Source: Chaenocephalus aceratus (taxonomy: Eukaryota > Chordata > Actinopteri > Perciformes > Channichthyidae). From it: a stretch of 64,000 bases of DNA. The position numbers and the translations under genes are program-made. Numbering within the stretch: the first letter of the stretch is position 1; each line of letters starts with the position of its first letter. A model generated the notes under the pieces. That model was not told the origin of the DNA and made no database searches. It was given only the letters and a program-made list of their open reading frames with translations. Of the stretch, positions 1 to 14,014 are shown in pieces. The DNA lies in assembly GCA_023974075.1 (NCBI GenBank), contig JAMFTG010000660.1, positions 1 through 64,000 on the forward strand. The letters are read 5' to 3'.

Positions 1-299
1 AAATGAAATGTTACCAATATACTCACGGACCACTAGGGGGCGCTCACGGACCACACTTTGAGAAGCACTGGATGGTCTGTCCTTCATATTTTTTCATAAC
101 ATTATCGTAGGACAATAAGAGAAACACAAAAAGACTTAGTTCCCCCTTGACAATAAAAGCCTTGAATAAAACTATGTTATCTGTTATTGTGCTGCTCTGC
201 TGGAGGAGTCTGTGACCTCAGATTTTCATTGTCACATCTACACTGTAGCTTTGTACACACGGCAATAAAAGCATTGCAACTTGAAACTCTGTCCCACAG
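1..299. other. intronic sequence upstream of the first visible ptgs1 exon
   Basis: No coding potential was recognised. Two short stretches near 150-178 and 255-290 share an AATAAAAGC-type tail ending in CTTGAA, which recurs near 30,820. This looks like the 3' end of a dispersed LINE-type repeat. The last bases (to 299) form a pyrimidine-containing splice acceptor ending in CAG. Confidence 0.5.
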
Positions 300-447
300 A
301 TCGGCGGGGGCCACAACATCCACCCCGTGGTGACCAACGTGGCCGTGGGGACGATAAAGGAGTCGCGGCAGCTTCGCATGCAGCCCTTCAACGAGTACAG
401 GAAGCGATTCAACCTGAGGCCGTACACTTCCTTCAGACAGTTCTCAG
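300..447 (+). CDS. ptgs1: prostaglandin G/H synthase 1 (COX-1)-like, penultimate coding exon
   Basis: This exon encodes part of the haem-peroxidase/cyclooxygenase catalytic domain of prostaglandin-endoperoxide synthase, the ER-lumenal membrane enzyme that turns arachidonate into PGH2. The reading starts IGGGHN and includes the conserved block QPFNEYRKRF followed by NLRPYTSF, which is diagnostic of cyclooxygenases. The exon is bounded by an acceptor CAG at 297-299 and a donor AG|GTGAGA at 446-453. It ends in phase 1, and its last G joins CT of the exon at 5529 to give an Ala codon. Upstream exons (signal peptide, EGF-like domain, membrane-binding helices, catalytic Tyr) lie outside the window. 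Assignment to COX-1 rather than COX-2 rests mainly on the next exon. Confidence 0.9.
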
Positions 448-499
448 GTGAGAGGACACGAGACGACACAAAGGGGCTTTAATGGCATGACCACATTTT

Positions 500-926
500 C
501 AATCAACAACTTTATTAATCCCGTATTTTTGGAACTTTAAGTATTTTTGGAATTTAAGTATTTTTGGAATTTAAGTATTTTTGGAACTTTAAGTATATTT
601 GGAATTTAAGTATTTTTGGAATTTAAGTATCAATCAATCAACAACTTTATTAATCCCGTATTTTTGGAACTTTAAGTATTTTTGGAATTTAAGTATTTTC
701 GGAATTTAAGTATTTTTGGAACTTTAAGTATATTTGGAATTTAAGTATTTTTGGAATTTAAGTATTTTTGGAATTTAAGTATCAATCAATCAATCAATCA
801 ATCAACAACTTTATTAATCCCGTATTTTTGGAACTTTAAGTATTTTGGAATTTAAGTATTTTTGGAATTTAAGTATTTTTGGAACTTTAAGTATATTTGG
901 AATTTAAGTATTTTTGGAATTTAAGT

Positions 927-957
<31 letters not shown>

Positions 958-958
958 C
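500..958. repeat. minisatellite in ptgs1 intron, about 15-bp subunit in 135-165-bp higher-order units
   Basis: The subunit GTATTTTTGGAATTTAA is repeated, and a variant with GGAACTTT marks fixed places. About every 135-165 bp the run is punctuated by (AATC)n plus CAACTTTATTAATCCC, at about 504, 639, 803 and 959. The punctuation is itself the 3' end of a LINE/SINE, so a retroposon tail appears to have been captured and amplified with its neighbour. Confidence 0.85.
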
Positions 959-1010
959 ACAACTTTATTAATCCCACAAGGGGCAATTGGTTGTGAGCAG
1001 CAGCGTATGT
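945..1010 (-). mobile_element. LINE/SINE 3' end with (GATT)n tail
   Basis: On the minus strand this reads GGGATTAATAAAGTTG followed by a GATT-type short tandem tail, the common 3' terminus of fish L2-type LINEs and their partner SINEs. Only the tail region is recognisable. The body toward 1,100 is unassigned. Confidence 0.55.
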
Positions 1011-1270
1011 CATGAACACAGGCAGGAACATTCAAGAAGAACACACACAGATACCCCCGGGGGCACAGGTGTGGATCGTTCCAATTTACACTATGAATAG
1101 TTCAAAGCATCACAATAAATAATAAATAATAAATAAATAATCAAGTTACATTTTAAACATAGTATTGCCAAAGCATTCTGCACAAGGCGTTATAACGGAA
1201 CAAAACAAAAGAAACACTAAACATGAATATCAACAATACATGGGAACATACTGTACTGTGTATGGCAACA

Positions 1271-1970
<700 letters not shown>

Positions 1971-2428
1971 TAATAATATATAATATAAATAAAACACTTT
2001 AATGTCTTATTCTGCATGACCTTATTCTCCCAGTACGAGGCCATGAGTTAAGAGTTCCCTCAATAACCCTCTGAGTGCTTATGTATGCGTGAGGAGGTCG
2101 TTGAGTAGCAGTACCTCAAGAAGAGTACTTCTCCCATGACCCAGTGCCGAACACATGTCGTCTGTTCTTATGTAACCAGACATGAAACCGTCTTAATGTG
2201 TTAATCGCGTCAGAATAACTTAAAGTCAGGTATGTCTAACTCAGAGCATGTTCACTATAAGCTCGTGGTGTGGCTCTAAAGCGACGGCTAGTTGATGCGT
2301 CCTTAGTCCAAAGTGTTGCCTCGCTCGTCTGCCGGCCACCGAGCGTCTTTATTCAGCTTTCCTCATGGATGCAACCGTAGACAGAGCAGTCAAACATACC
2401 TGTGGATAATGCAGAGGCCTCGCCGACC

Positions 2429-4214
<1,786 letters not shown>

Positions 4215-5012
4215 TGGTTCCAGAACAACATTCAAAACCCACCTGTTCAAACTGGCCTTTTCTCTATAATCTGTACCCCGTGTCCTTTTGTGTCCTTTCG
4301 TGTCCTTTTGTAGTCCACTTCCTGTTGTTTGTCTCGTCTTACCCCCGGCTGATACTTCACTAAATCGACTGTTTTTAATTTGTAAGGTAAAATTGTAATT
4401 GTAAATCTGTAACCCTGTAAGGCATCGCGGGCCACATCAGCATTATGGTTGCACTCAAAGGGCCGGTTGTAACTTAGACTATATAAAATACATATATATA
4501 ATATATCATATATATAAAATAATGTATTATATTAGATCATTGCCTCTGCATTGGATTATCATCGGATAGGTAATACCTTCATAATTAACTACCTCTAAAA
4601 GCAGAAGTCTAGGGCAATAATGCAGTCTCTTCAGTGCGTATGTCCCAAAATGATTTAAAAAGAAAAGCCAAATTCTGGAGAAAAAAGAAATAGAAGTGAC
4701 ATTTTGAAATAAAAATCTAATTCTGAGAAAAAGGAATTCTATGAAAAAATGCATATTTTGAAGAAAAAAGGCAATCTGAGAAAAGTATATTTGAGATGCA
4801 TTGTGGGACATGTAGTTTATGAGCAACGTGCTTCTGTAGCATGTAACCGTATAATAAACATATTATATTCTTTGCAAGCTCTTGTGGGGCCACATAAAAT
4901 GAAGTCGCGGGCCGGATGTGGCCCCCGGGCCTTGAGTTTGACACCCCTGCTGTAAGGTGTCCTTGGGTGTTTTGAAAGGCGCCCCCCAAAATAAATGTAT
5001 TATTATTATTAT
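4215..5012 (+). mobile_element. LINE 3' end (L2/CR1/Rex1-type), split by a hAT element
   Basis: At 4215-4260 the + strand reads the worn C-terminal reverse-transcriptase tail typical of fish LINEs (TTFKTHLFKLA). It continues as 3' UTR to 4422, is interrupted by a hAT element, and resumes at 4950 to finish in (ATT)n at 4996-5011. The interruption is precise, because the 8-bp target duplication rejoins the UTR. Confidence 0.75.
4423..4949. mobile_element. non-autonomous hAT element with 8-bp target duplication
   Basis: The right end reads GAGTTTGACACCCCTG, the familiar hAT terminal repeat (CAGGGGTGTCAAACTC inverted), preceded by GC-rich 'gggccacat' sequence. The 527-bp body is flanked by the identical octamer CTGTAAGG at 4415-4422 and 4950-4957. 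The left terminal repeat is damaged: the first bases run straight into the 'cgcgggccacat' part. It is an inverted relative of the copy at 32,652-32,996. No transposase is visible. Confidence 0.85.
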
Positions 5013-5029
5013 CTCACGGAGAACTGTAA

Positions 5030-5340
5030 GTGGCTGCTGCCTGAGGTCGCATGCTGTGGTTTTATTAAATGGGACTGACTTAGGGAGACAGCTTTTAGAC
5101 ACGCAGCTCCGCTAACTTGGATCAGTCTGCAAACGGGATGGAAGCTGAGCAATCTGGTTAGATAGATGCCGTCCAATCGGAAGCTGTTGGAACCTGTAAG
5201 TGTTACTAAACTGTAGTCGCTGTAAGATGTCCTTTTTGTTTTTCTGTTATGTTTATATGTATCCATGTGGAACTACTTGAGCAGGTTTCCCTTGAAACAT
5301 AGATCATTGGGATTCACATAAATAAATAAATAAAGGTTTG
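5030..5340 (+). mobile_element. LINE 3' end, same family as 14,957-15,580
   Basis: Broken translations match the C-terminus of the minus-strand LINE near 15.2 kb (shared LRSHAVVLLN and QSEAVGTC). The copy ends in an (AATA)n-type tail at about 5320-5340. Internal stops make it a dead fragment inside the ptgs1 intron. Confidence 0.7.
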
Positions 5341-5528
5341 AAATGAAATATTAGAATCAGAAAACCTTCACTCGTCCCTCAGAGGGGAAAGGTACATCTG
5401 TTACATCAGAAAAGACAGAACCTAAGAAGCATGCGCAGACTGCACAGAGCTGCTATTTAACAACGAGGGGTGTTCGATATGATATGATATTAGAGCGAGA
5501 TCTAACTCGGCCATACTTGTGTTTGCAG

Positions 5529-5885
5529 CTAACGAGGAGATAGCCCTCGAGCTGGAGGAACTCTACGGGGACATCGACGCTCTGGAGTTTTACCCCGGCT
5601 TGATGCTTGGAGCAAACTCGCCCGGGGGCCCTCTTTGGGGAGAGCATGGTGGAGATGGGGGCCCCCTTCTCCCTGAAAGGCCTCCTGGGAAACCCCATAT
5701 GTTCTCCGGTGTACTGGAAGCCCAGCACCTTCGGGGGCCGCGTGGGCTTCGACATAGTGAACTCTGCCACGCTGAAGAAGCTGGTGTGTCTGAACACCAG
5801 GACGTGTCCTTACGTGGCGTTCAGAATACCTGCGGAGGAGACGGAACCTGAAGGGGACAGCAAAGAGAGGACTGATGAGCTATGA
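5529..5885 (+). CDS. ptgs1: prostaglandin G/H synthase 1 (COX-1)-like, last coding exon, frameshifted as read
   Basis: The exon follows a TTTGCAG acceptor (5522-5528) and ends with TGA at 5883-5885. It reads the COX-1 signature [17 protein letters not shown], then in the next frame [32 protein letters not shown] and [11 protein letters not shown]. It lacks the C-terminal insert typical of COX-2, which supports ptgs1. The C-terminus is RTDEL, close to the usual STEL ER-retention end. The aspirin-acetylated Ser530 equivalent is codon 5670-5672. The two frames join around 5606-5609, where one base (probably a T of CTT) is extra. As read, translation would lose the Ser530 region and end near 5851. 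Arg at 5619-5621 and Val at 5649-5651 occupy positions 513 and 523, which are His and Ile in mammalian COX-1. Either a recent pseudogene or a sequencing error is possible. Confidence 0.88.
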
Positions 5886-6090
5886 CTCTGAGAAGACTCC
5901 TGAGGAGCAAGAGGAACATCCAGGTGTTCATTTAGAGGCTGCTGCTGCGAGACACTTTTTAAATGAAGCTATGATTAGAATAGTTTCACCGCTTCACATC
6001 AGAACGAGGTTTATCACCAGGTGGGTTCACACGCACGAGGAACTTGACTTGGGGCATGCATAAGAGCCGGCTGTGGCTCCATTTCAGATC

Positions 6091-6096
6091 AATAAA
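6091..6096 (+). terminator. ptgs1: ptgs1 polyadenylation signal
   Basis: AATAAA lies 206 bp after the ptgs1 stop codon and is the first canonical signal downstream. Confidence 0.65.
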
Positions 6097-6119
6097 GTTG
6101 CTGAAAAGTCTAATATTGA

Positions 6120-7787
6120 GGATGTTTAACGCACAAAGTCAACTTTAACCAAAGGTCTGAAGCTCGCTCACCCTGTCTCCACAAACCCTGACATACACCA
6201 CGTGCACTACATACAATAACACACGTGCACGACTGCCTGAAGTGTCAGGACATGGGGAAAACAATAAACAGCAGTGCTCGTACTCAGCCGTTCTCTCTCT
6301 ACACTACTCATTTCACTCGTCGCTGCTTAGCTCGTGTGTGTGACTTTTAAAAGTGTTCGTTTTTATTTTAAAAGCGGTGAAAATATTCAAAATAAATCGT
6401 GCACTTAGGCTGATATTGGCTTCTTCTACAACGGCCTTTTTAAGGTGGCTGAAGTATATTTTGCACCCCTCCCCACCCACAGGACGGAGCTCCACTATCC
6501 GCTGTGACGCACTGAACCCCTCCACACACATTATAGGATATAAATATTATTTCTGTCAATGCCTGAAGTCCAGTCAAAGTGTGTGTTGTTTTATTTTCCA
6601 ACGAAATGAAGCTATTTGAAGACGGTGTGGGTTTTGAATTCATTGTCCACATTGCCATCTGCACCCCGCTGCCGTCCCGTGGCTCCTTTGTTACTCAAAT
6701 CTGAATGCTAATACATACTTAATATATGCGGGGCGTTCGACCAACTTTAAACATTTAGATAAGACCGCACGGAGACGGAGACGAACCGTAGACGTTGGCA
6801 AAAAGTCTTCCGTCCACTCGGGAAACGTGTCCGTCCACGAGAGACCGCTCGACCCGCTGGAGGGCATGCCGGGCCTGGAAGTGGAACACGGAGAAACATT
6901 ATTAATGCTAGTGATCAAAAATATATCAAAATATATCACATAGAAAAAGCACTGGTGAGTGGCCGAGTTTAACCTTTGAGAAGATATTTTACCACCTCAT
7001 GCATCCCATAAAACGAATACTAACGAAACAACTCAAATGTGTACCATGTTACAACAATACAAACGCAATTAGAACCAAACACTGGTTCCCCTCCGACTAA
7101 GATAGCTTCCTTGATCCACTCGGATGTGTGTGCTTTTCAATTTGCTATCGTTGTGCCTTTAGTTTTAGTTACGGTGGTTTTATTTGCTTATTTACATGAG
7201 CTTTGAATTTGAGTCGACTAGTTTAACATTTGAAAAGATTAATTTTACCGCCGCATGCAAGACTACTTTTTGAAAGGCTGAAGAAAAACTCACCAGATGA
7301 TGTTTACCATTTTACTACGAGAGGTTTTAAAGCACCAAAGACACTCAAACACACAGTGGGCCTAAAATTAAACAATGGGTGCTCGTGGAGGGCCTGGACT
7401 GGTTCAATGTTTACTAGCAGAACGTATTAAATGAACTTATTGCACATATTAAACCTGGAACTAACAAAGCTTAAACTATTGCCTATAAACAACATTAAAT
7501 AATCAGCTGCATTCATTTCTCATGGCTCTATCTGCAGCTTCTCCAGAGTCACTTCTTATGAGTACATTTCCCCACAGGCCAACAACAGCTTCAACAAAAC
7601 TATTCCCCTCAAAGAGAAACCAAGCATGCCCTGCTGCCGTGAGAGAAAGTGCAGAAGGAAGCATCCTTTGAACTCAGGTTGCTGCTCTGATGCTAGCTCA
7701 GATACTTGGCATCTCATCTCGGGGGCAAGGTCATCAATGTTTGGGCTCTGAGCGGAGGAGACCCTCAGGATGAAGGGAAGCTGCAAT
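6120..7787. other. intergenic stretch, nothing recognised
   Basis: No splice-bounded exons, RNA genes or known repeat termini were seen on either strand. All short open frames lack recognisable protein content. Confidence 0.5.
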
Positions 7788-7885
7788 ATACCGGCGGGCC
7801 AGATCTAATAGGAATTAGACATTATCCTGCGGGTCGAAATTAAATCCACCAGGCTGATTGGCCCGGCCTCGAGTTTGACACATGT
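7788..7885. mobile_element. hAT relic
   Basis: The sequence contains 'ggcgggccagat' and ends in 'ggcccggcctcgagtttgac', which matches the terminal region of the hAT family at 4423-4949. The very end (CCCCTG) is mutated to CATGTG. No target duplication is found. Confidence 0.55.
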
Positions 7886-8856
7886 GGTTGAAGCGAACAT
7901 ATCCACTCTCAGCTGCCATGTGTACCTTTATTTTAAATTGCTTGTTAGGAGAGCTTTGCTAGCAGCGGTTGTAGAAGAGAAAAGTGTATTTTAATTAAGA
8001 CTGAATGTGAGTTGACTATGAGGAGAATGTTGAACTGTTAATTCCCATTATTTTTGCATTTTACTGTTCATGCTATAAGACATTTAGCTTAGGGTAAAGC
8101 ACCTTATTTGTAATTTACTATTAAATATATTTGTTTTGAATAATTAAGAGTGCATTTTAATTGTTGAACCTATGAATTTAAGTAAATATAAGAACAGACA
8201 GTGAGGATTTAGGAGGTCTTAGTATAGAGTATCTTTATTTTTTTCCACAGTATGTTAAATAGGCTCAATTAAGCCAAACTGACAAAGAAATTAAAAAACG
8301 GTCGATCATACAAAGAACATAAAGTACAAAACCGATCCCGGTTGAGCTATCACTGGGGAAACGAAGTTACATTTTCGATCACTTAAAAACAAGATTAGTC
8401 CATTTTACAGCACATAAAAAATGCAGATGAGCAGAGCACAGAGAAAAGGACATTGTTGCACGTTGCCGGATTCAGGAACAGTCTTTTCGGATGTGTGGTA
8501 CAGTCTGGAAAAAAGGAGGAGGCGGCGTAACCGGGAATTTAGCATCAAATTCCCCAAAAGTCTGTTTCTAAGCTTCATCGGAAATCCTTCCCCTCCGTTT
8601 AAAACCCGGCAAGAGGTAGTCGGCCTTAGAGACTACCATCGAGAGGGGAATTCAGCAAAAAGGATAAACGAACAACTTTCTTCGGGTGTCTCAATACGAA
8701 TAGAACAAAAATAAAAAATCAGGAATCACGTGCAATGTCTATTAGCATAGCTAGCGGGAAGCCACGTGGCGAGCCATTGTTCGGTCCGCACAATGTGGAC
8801 TTTCACAGAACCATTCAGATTACACAGATGCATTTTTTTAGCTTAACAAATGACCT
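7886..8856. other. sequence beyond the 3' end of cirbp copy A
   Basis: AT-rich, with no recognised gene. It is not shared with the 3' flanks of copies B and C, so it marks the outer limit of the duplication at copy A. Confidence 0.5.
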
Positions 8857-8862
8857 TTTATT
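8857..8862 (-). terminator. polyadenylation signal of cirbp copy A
   Basis: TTTATT on the + strand (AATAAA on -), about 246 bp downstream of the copy A stop codon. Confidence 0.55.
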
Positions 8863-9107
8863 TTCCAAATTGAGCTACAAGACTCTGTAACGTCTTATAT
8901 CGTAACGGTTGTTGTTAAGGAATGTAAAAAAACACTTCATGGCTATATTCGTTTGTGCTAAGATGCTCGAGCTAATACAACATAACTACAAAACTAAGGT
9001 CAGCATAAAACACGTGGACATTTTTTTTCTTCATCTGGAGGAGCCATCTTTGAAATACAGCCGGACTGAAGTGATGATCTTGATACATGGGGGAGGGGGA
9101 GGATGCT

Positions 9108-9677
9108 TTATTCGTATCCTTCACGGTAAGATGGTCGCTCGTATCCGCCGCCCTGGCCTCTGTTTTCTCTGTAGCCTCCTCCTCCTCCTCCACCTCCTGA
9201 GTATCCGCCGCTGCCCCCACCGCCAGATCTGTACTGACCGCCACCTCCCCCACCCGAACGACCCTCGGATCCGTAGCTTGATCTGTCACCATAGCTTCTT
9301 TCTCCTCCACCGCCGCCATAGCTTCTCTCACCGCCGCCATATCCACCACCTCTCCCCCGACCGAATCCGCCTCTTGAACCTCCGCGAGCGCCGCCTCCTC
9401 CACCGAATCCTCCCCTAGGACGACCGCCTTTTCCTGCCTCGTCGACGCGGATTGACCGGCCATCGAGGGTGGTTCCGTTCATGCCGTCCATTGCGTCTTT
9501 GGCATCCTCGGCGTTGTCGTACTTCACGAAGCCGAAACCGCGGGAATTCCCGGTCTCTTTGTCTCTGATCACGTCCACCTTCTCGATGGTTCCATACTTG
9601 GAGAAGGCCGAAGCCAGAGATTCCTCGTTGGTGTCGAAGCTTAGGCCGCCGATGAAGAGTTTACCTTCGTCCGACAT
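9108..9677 (-). CDS. cirbp: cold-inducible RNA-binding protein-like, copy A (189 aa, single exon)
   Basis: This is a glycine-rich RNA-binding protein of the CIRBP/RBM3 family. Such proteins bind mRNA in nucleus and cytoplasm and act in cold and stress responses. One RRM covers residues 1-85, with RNP2 LFIGGL at 7-12 and RNP1 RGFGFVKY at 46-53. It is followed by an RGG/Gly-Tyr-rich disordered tail from about 90 with repeated RSYGGG and YRSGGG motifs, ending YREGYE. The ATG begins the conserved MSDEGKLF and is shared by all three copies. The frame has no intron, unlike typical vertebrate CIRBP genes, whose coding sequence is split. The 5' flank (block P) is an inverted copy of that of B. The 3' UTR differs from B and C from just past the stop codon. 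It is intact and probably translatable, but whether it is expressed cannot be read from the sequence. Confidence 0.93.
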   Translation of the reverse strand: MSDEGKLFIGGLSFDTNEESLASAFSKYGTIEKVDVIRDKETGNSRGFGFVKYDNAEDAKDAMDGMNGTTLDGRSIRVDEAGKGGRPRGGFGGGGGARGGSRGGFGRGRGGGYGGGERSYGGGGGERSYGDRSSYGSEGRSGGGGGGQYRSGGGGSGGYSGGGGGGGGYRENRGQGGGYERPSYREGYE

Positions 9678-11913
9678 GTTATTTAAGTCGTTTTTAGGTT
9701 TTCAGTAGTAGGAGACTATTGAATCTGAAGAGCAGGCGCTGCAGGAGGAGGCACGGGCGCTGCAGGAGGAGGCACGGGCGCTGGTCGTGGAGACGGCTCA
9801 GGACTGTTTCGCGTGAAAAAAATCGAGAATTTCGCGACGAAATGAAACGGGCAATATCCGGTGATGGTATCACGTGGTTTCCGCCCAGTGTAAACCCCGT
9901 CTCTATCTGAGAAAAATCCGGATTTAAATTATAATGTGAGATGGCACTGTTATGTTAAAGAGGTACGGGGGGTTTTATATAGGACGTAAGGTGTTATTTC
10001 TCAGTTTTTTTTCATTTAATTTTATTGTGAGGGCTTTAGAATGTTAACTATGAGTATTGTCTGGTCGTCACTAGGCAACAGAAAGGTGGCGGTAATGCGC
10101 CATTCAGCTGGATGCAAACAACCATACAACTCAAGAAAGAATAAGCACTGCGATAAGTGAACGTGAACACGTGTTTATAACAGACTGTTTCCAACAATAC
10201 TCACAAAATGAATCCTATTTCACATGACACATGTCTTCCATACACTGTGGCATTAACATGGCATTTTTTAGACGGATAAATCAGGGGAAAAGGGTCTTTG
10301 TTTGAGACAAGTGTGTTTTATCGACAAACTCTCGCGAGATTTGATAACAAAGCCATTACGTTCGTCAAATTGTGTCGACATTTTAAATCTAACGTTGCCC
10401 AACGTTTACTTGCTTACTGCCTTTTGTATTGTACACATGTTTGTTATCTTCCTTGATGTATTAATTTAGTTATTTACGATACAAATACATTAGACTGAGC
10501 TCACAGGAGACAGGAAATTATCTTTGCTTGTTTTACCATCATGGTCTATTGAATTACATTGTCACGGGGCCATCTAGTGTTGACATTAGGAACTGCATAG
10601 TAACACAACATGAACATAACATCGTATTTTATCATGATATGAACTCGAAACTGTTCAAATCACGGGCACACATACGCATTTAAAAAAAAGGGGGGGGAAT
10701 ACAAATAATAGGTGACATACATTCGAATAAAAATTATGCATAAACAGTTTGTTGCATTTTTATTCATTTAATTTCCAAGGTTTAATGTCACAACGTCACA
10801 ACTACAGAATATGAACTAATCAATTCATCCAGATATATTTTTAACGTGGTGCCATATTGCTGTAGTTCTTGGTTGAAGTGTCCGGTTTTATTTTGGAGTC
10901 TTTTCTTATGGATGGATTTTGTGTTTATCACAAATACAAAAATGGTTTAATCTCCTAATTCACAGAAAATAGAAGAATACTCCAATCTCTTCTAAGGTAT
11001 TTGTTTCATTGTATATTATTTATGTTTAGCTTTTCCTACGTCAGTAGAATGAACCCATGGACGTAAGCCTTACGTGCTCACAGTAAAGTAGATGTTGACA
11101 GCACGGTCACTTCAGAAAATGATCCTATTTATCACATACGATACTTTAAAATACAGCTTTTAATCGCAATAAAGCCGTAATGAGCTGTGCATCTCAACAT
11201 CTTGACTGGATGTGGTCTGGTTGATATAATCGATACTAATGTAACAATGAGGTGCAAATATCAGCGTGTTTGGAAATATATGTTTCGAATAATTAGTAAA
11301 CTAACATATATTCCATATGCGGCAACACTTATTGTTCACTCGGTTTCGGGAATGTTTACCCAATACCACAGTTAATGAAAACATCGCGAATCTTGGGATT
11401 CATCTTTATTTTATTGTCTTGCGCTTGCAATTGAAATTTCCGACATTTTGTTGGACTTTGAAGGCATCATACTTACTGCACCAAACAGTGGTACATTTTA
11501 CATTGGGGAAAGAGACGTCTGTAAATCAGCGTATGATTGAGTTTGAGCTTAATAAACTAGCCAGCACTAACACTTGTATTGCCTACATTTAAATCGTTAT
11601 GGGCTAAAAGTTGTAAAATGCGTTAAGATTGAATCCAGAGGTTTTTTCTCTCTCTCCATTCACTGAACTGAGACGGAGATCGGAGGCGGGGCTTAAGGGA
11701 ACACTCCAATGCGCATGCCCAGTAAGCATGATCCGGGTACTTTATCCTACAGTCGCTCCATTTTGGGCTTCGAGAAAGCATTCGCCATTTGTTCTATGAA
11801 TTGATGTATTACAGAATCACGACCAACCGTTTTTTTTAGGTATTCATAAAACAAGTAGAAACGGGATTTTCTTTTGATGTTTCAATCCCTCAATGTTTAC
11901 TTTTCATTGGTGG
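9678..11913 (-). repeat. duplication block P, copy 1 (cirbp A 5' flank)
   Basis: This block matches 16,285-18,553 in inverted orientation over its whole length, and 41,522-43,567 in part. It includes 5' UTR, promoter and about 2 kb upstream. Near 10,085-10,140 it contains a Nimb/I-type LINE tail ('ggtggcggtaatgcgcc' then GAA-rich sequence). The far end, with GGAGGCGGGGC and an ATGCGCATGCCC motif near 11,680-11,720, is among the best conserved parts. No other gene was recognised. Confidence 0.85.
9871..9886 (-). promoter_or_regulatory. conserved E-box and GC motif, copy A promoter
   Basis: A palindromic CACGTG (9871-9876) lies about 195 bp upstream of the copy A ATG, next to CCGCCC (9881-9886). 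The E-box is kept in all three copies. The CCCCGCC box of B and C reads CCCCGT here (9895-9900), so copy A has lost it. Confidence 0.5.
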
Positions 11914-13261
11914 GTATTGCTCTAAACTTGTCTTTTGTTTGATTAGCTGAGCTGCTGCTAACTAAACAGTGAAGTTATTGTCAGTTAGCAGTTAGGATGC
12001 TAGTCTAGTCGCAACAATAATGTAGCAGCAGTTTGTGAATGGCATGCACATCATGCTAAAACACACCTTTAGATGTGTCCTACCTGTTTTTGTACGCAGT
12101 AGTCATGACTGAGCAGGTGGTGGTGTATTACTTTAACTGTTTCCAAATGAAGAATTGTCCAGAGGGAAGTCCTCCTCTCACTTCCGTCTTCACAACAACA
12201 CTGTGGTCCTGTGACAGATCCAGTGACAGCATGGGCGGTTCTACTGTTCAACATATATTTAACTTATCCTATCCTTCCTAAAGCCAAACAAGTGACATGT
12301 AATGTGCTACTACTCATCTCCCTTCATTACCAGTGATAATTATACCACAATACCACTTTACCTCAGCCACAATGCAGAGTCCATGCATTACATTAATGCA
12401 CAGGATGTACAACAATATCGTTTTTTTATTTTTATTTTATTATTAGGCTAGTGCCAATTTGTATTCCATATTTGATTCCTTCTTATTCCATTCATAAATA
12501 CTGTCATCATTTACTATATTTATTTTTCTTTGTTTTACTTTTATGTATGCACCTGCACCACGTCACCAAGTCAAATTCCTCCTATGTGTTTACCTACCTG
12601 GAAATAAACGTGTTTGTCTGAAAGATATTACAATCATTAGCCTTTGATCATTTGATTTCCTTACTTGCATGAGATGTTCTTTTGACTTTTTATTTTACAG
12701 ACAGTGTCGACACCTGAGTCGTAATTCATACTCAAGAGTGATTCGGTCCTTCTGAAGTATGGCAGTGTATATTCTGAAGATACATGGTACATATTTTAAG
12801 TCTGTGAAATAGATCATTTTCATTGTGGAACCATCTCACACTGTCATATACTTATGGTTTATTCATTTTGTGTTTAACTTTGTTAAGCCTGCTATAATCT
12901 TGAGTTCATCCTCCTTCTTCTAACTTTTAATGTATTATAAGTGATGTTGTTGAATGTATTCCTTTAGCCCCTAATATTTGATATTTATCCATCCAACCAC
13001 TTCTTACATGTAAGATTTAATTTGGATAACAATTCATGTGGAAAGATATTGAGAATGGAGAACATACAGTCTCAATATATGTTGGCTCATGTTTCAGAGC
13101 TGGCTTCAATGTAAAGGTATTATTCTATTTTATCATGTTTTATCAAACCACTGTACAGCGTCTTTGAGCACCTGGAAAAGCGCTTTGAATAAAATGTATT
13201 ATTATTATTATTTATTAATACACCCTATAACTGTGATGTCGATTAAAGCCACATTACTTAT

Positions 13262-13575
13262 GAAGATAGATAGATGGCCACACATGCAGAGCACACAGGG
13301 ACATCTGTTCTCTGCTTTTAACCCATCCCAGTGCCAGGAGTCTAGCACTAGGAGCAGTGGGCAGCTATTGTACAGCGCCCGGGGAGCAATGGGAGCGAGG
13401 GGGGAAGGGGGTGTCCGGTGCCTTGCTCAAGGGCACCACGGCAGGGCAGGAGGTGAACTGGGACCTCTCCAAGTAGCAGTTCACACCCAATATTTAGGTC
13501 GGGGACTTGAACCGACAACCCTACAGCTCCCAGTCCAAGCCCCTACTGACTGAGCCACTGCTGGACGAGCCCTGC
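13262..13575 (-). mobile_element. tRNA-derived SINE shared by both E blocks
   Basis: On the minus strand an A-box-like TGGCTCAGT and a B-box GGTTCAAGTCC (near 13,501) are followed by a body and a (CTAT)n tail at 13,262-13,275. The same SINE sits at the homologous place in the inverted E block (31,447-31,750), so it predates the duplication. Confidence 0.75.
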
Positions 13576-14014
13576 ATTTGACCCATCCTAGTGTTAGGAG
13601 CCGTGAGCAGCCATTAGGTCGGCGCTCGAGGAGCAGTGTAGGGACAGCGCCTTGCTCAGGGGCACCTCGGTAGTCACTTCCGAGACTAGGATGACAGAAG
13701 GATAACAACGTGGACTTTCTGTTAAACAACTTGATTTTGTTGAGTAGAGATTTTATTCATAAATGTTAATATTTGAAAGCTAAACCTTATATCAACGGAA
13801 GGAAAAATGAACTCAACGTTTTTGCAAAATCGCTCCAATCCATGAGACAAAAACGCCCAGAAACTTTCTCATTATTGGACTTATTTGTGTTGCTTGAATA
13901 GGACCTGCACATGTTCGTAAAGCAAAAACATTGCATGTTCTGATTCAACACAGTCTGAAGAAGAGTTGAGAGTTTTCCACTTTCTTAAACAATTATTTCC
14001 ACATCATGAAAAGG

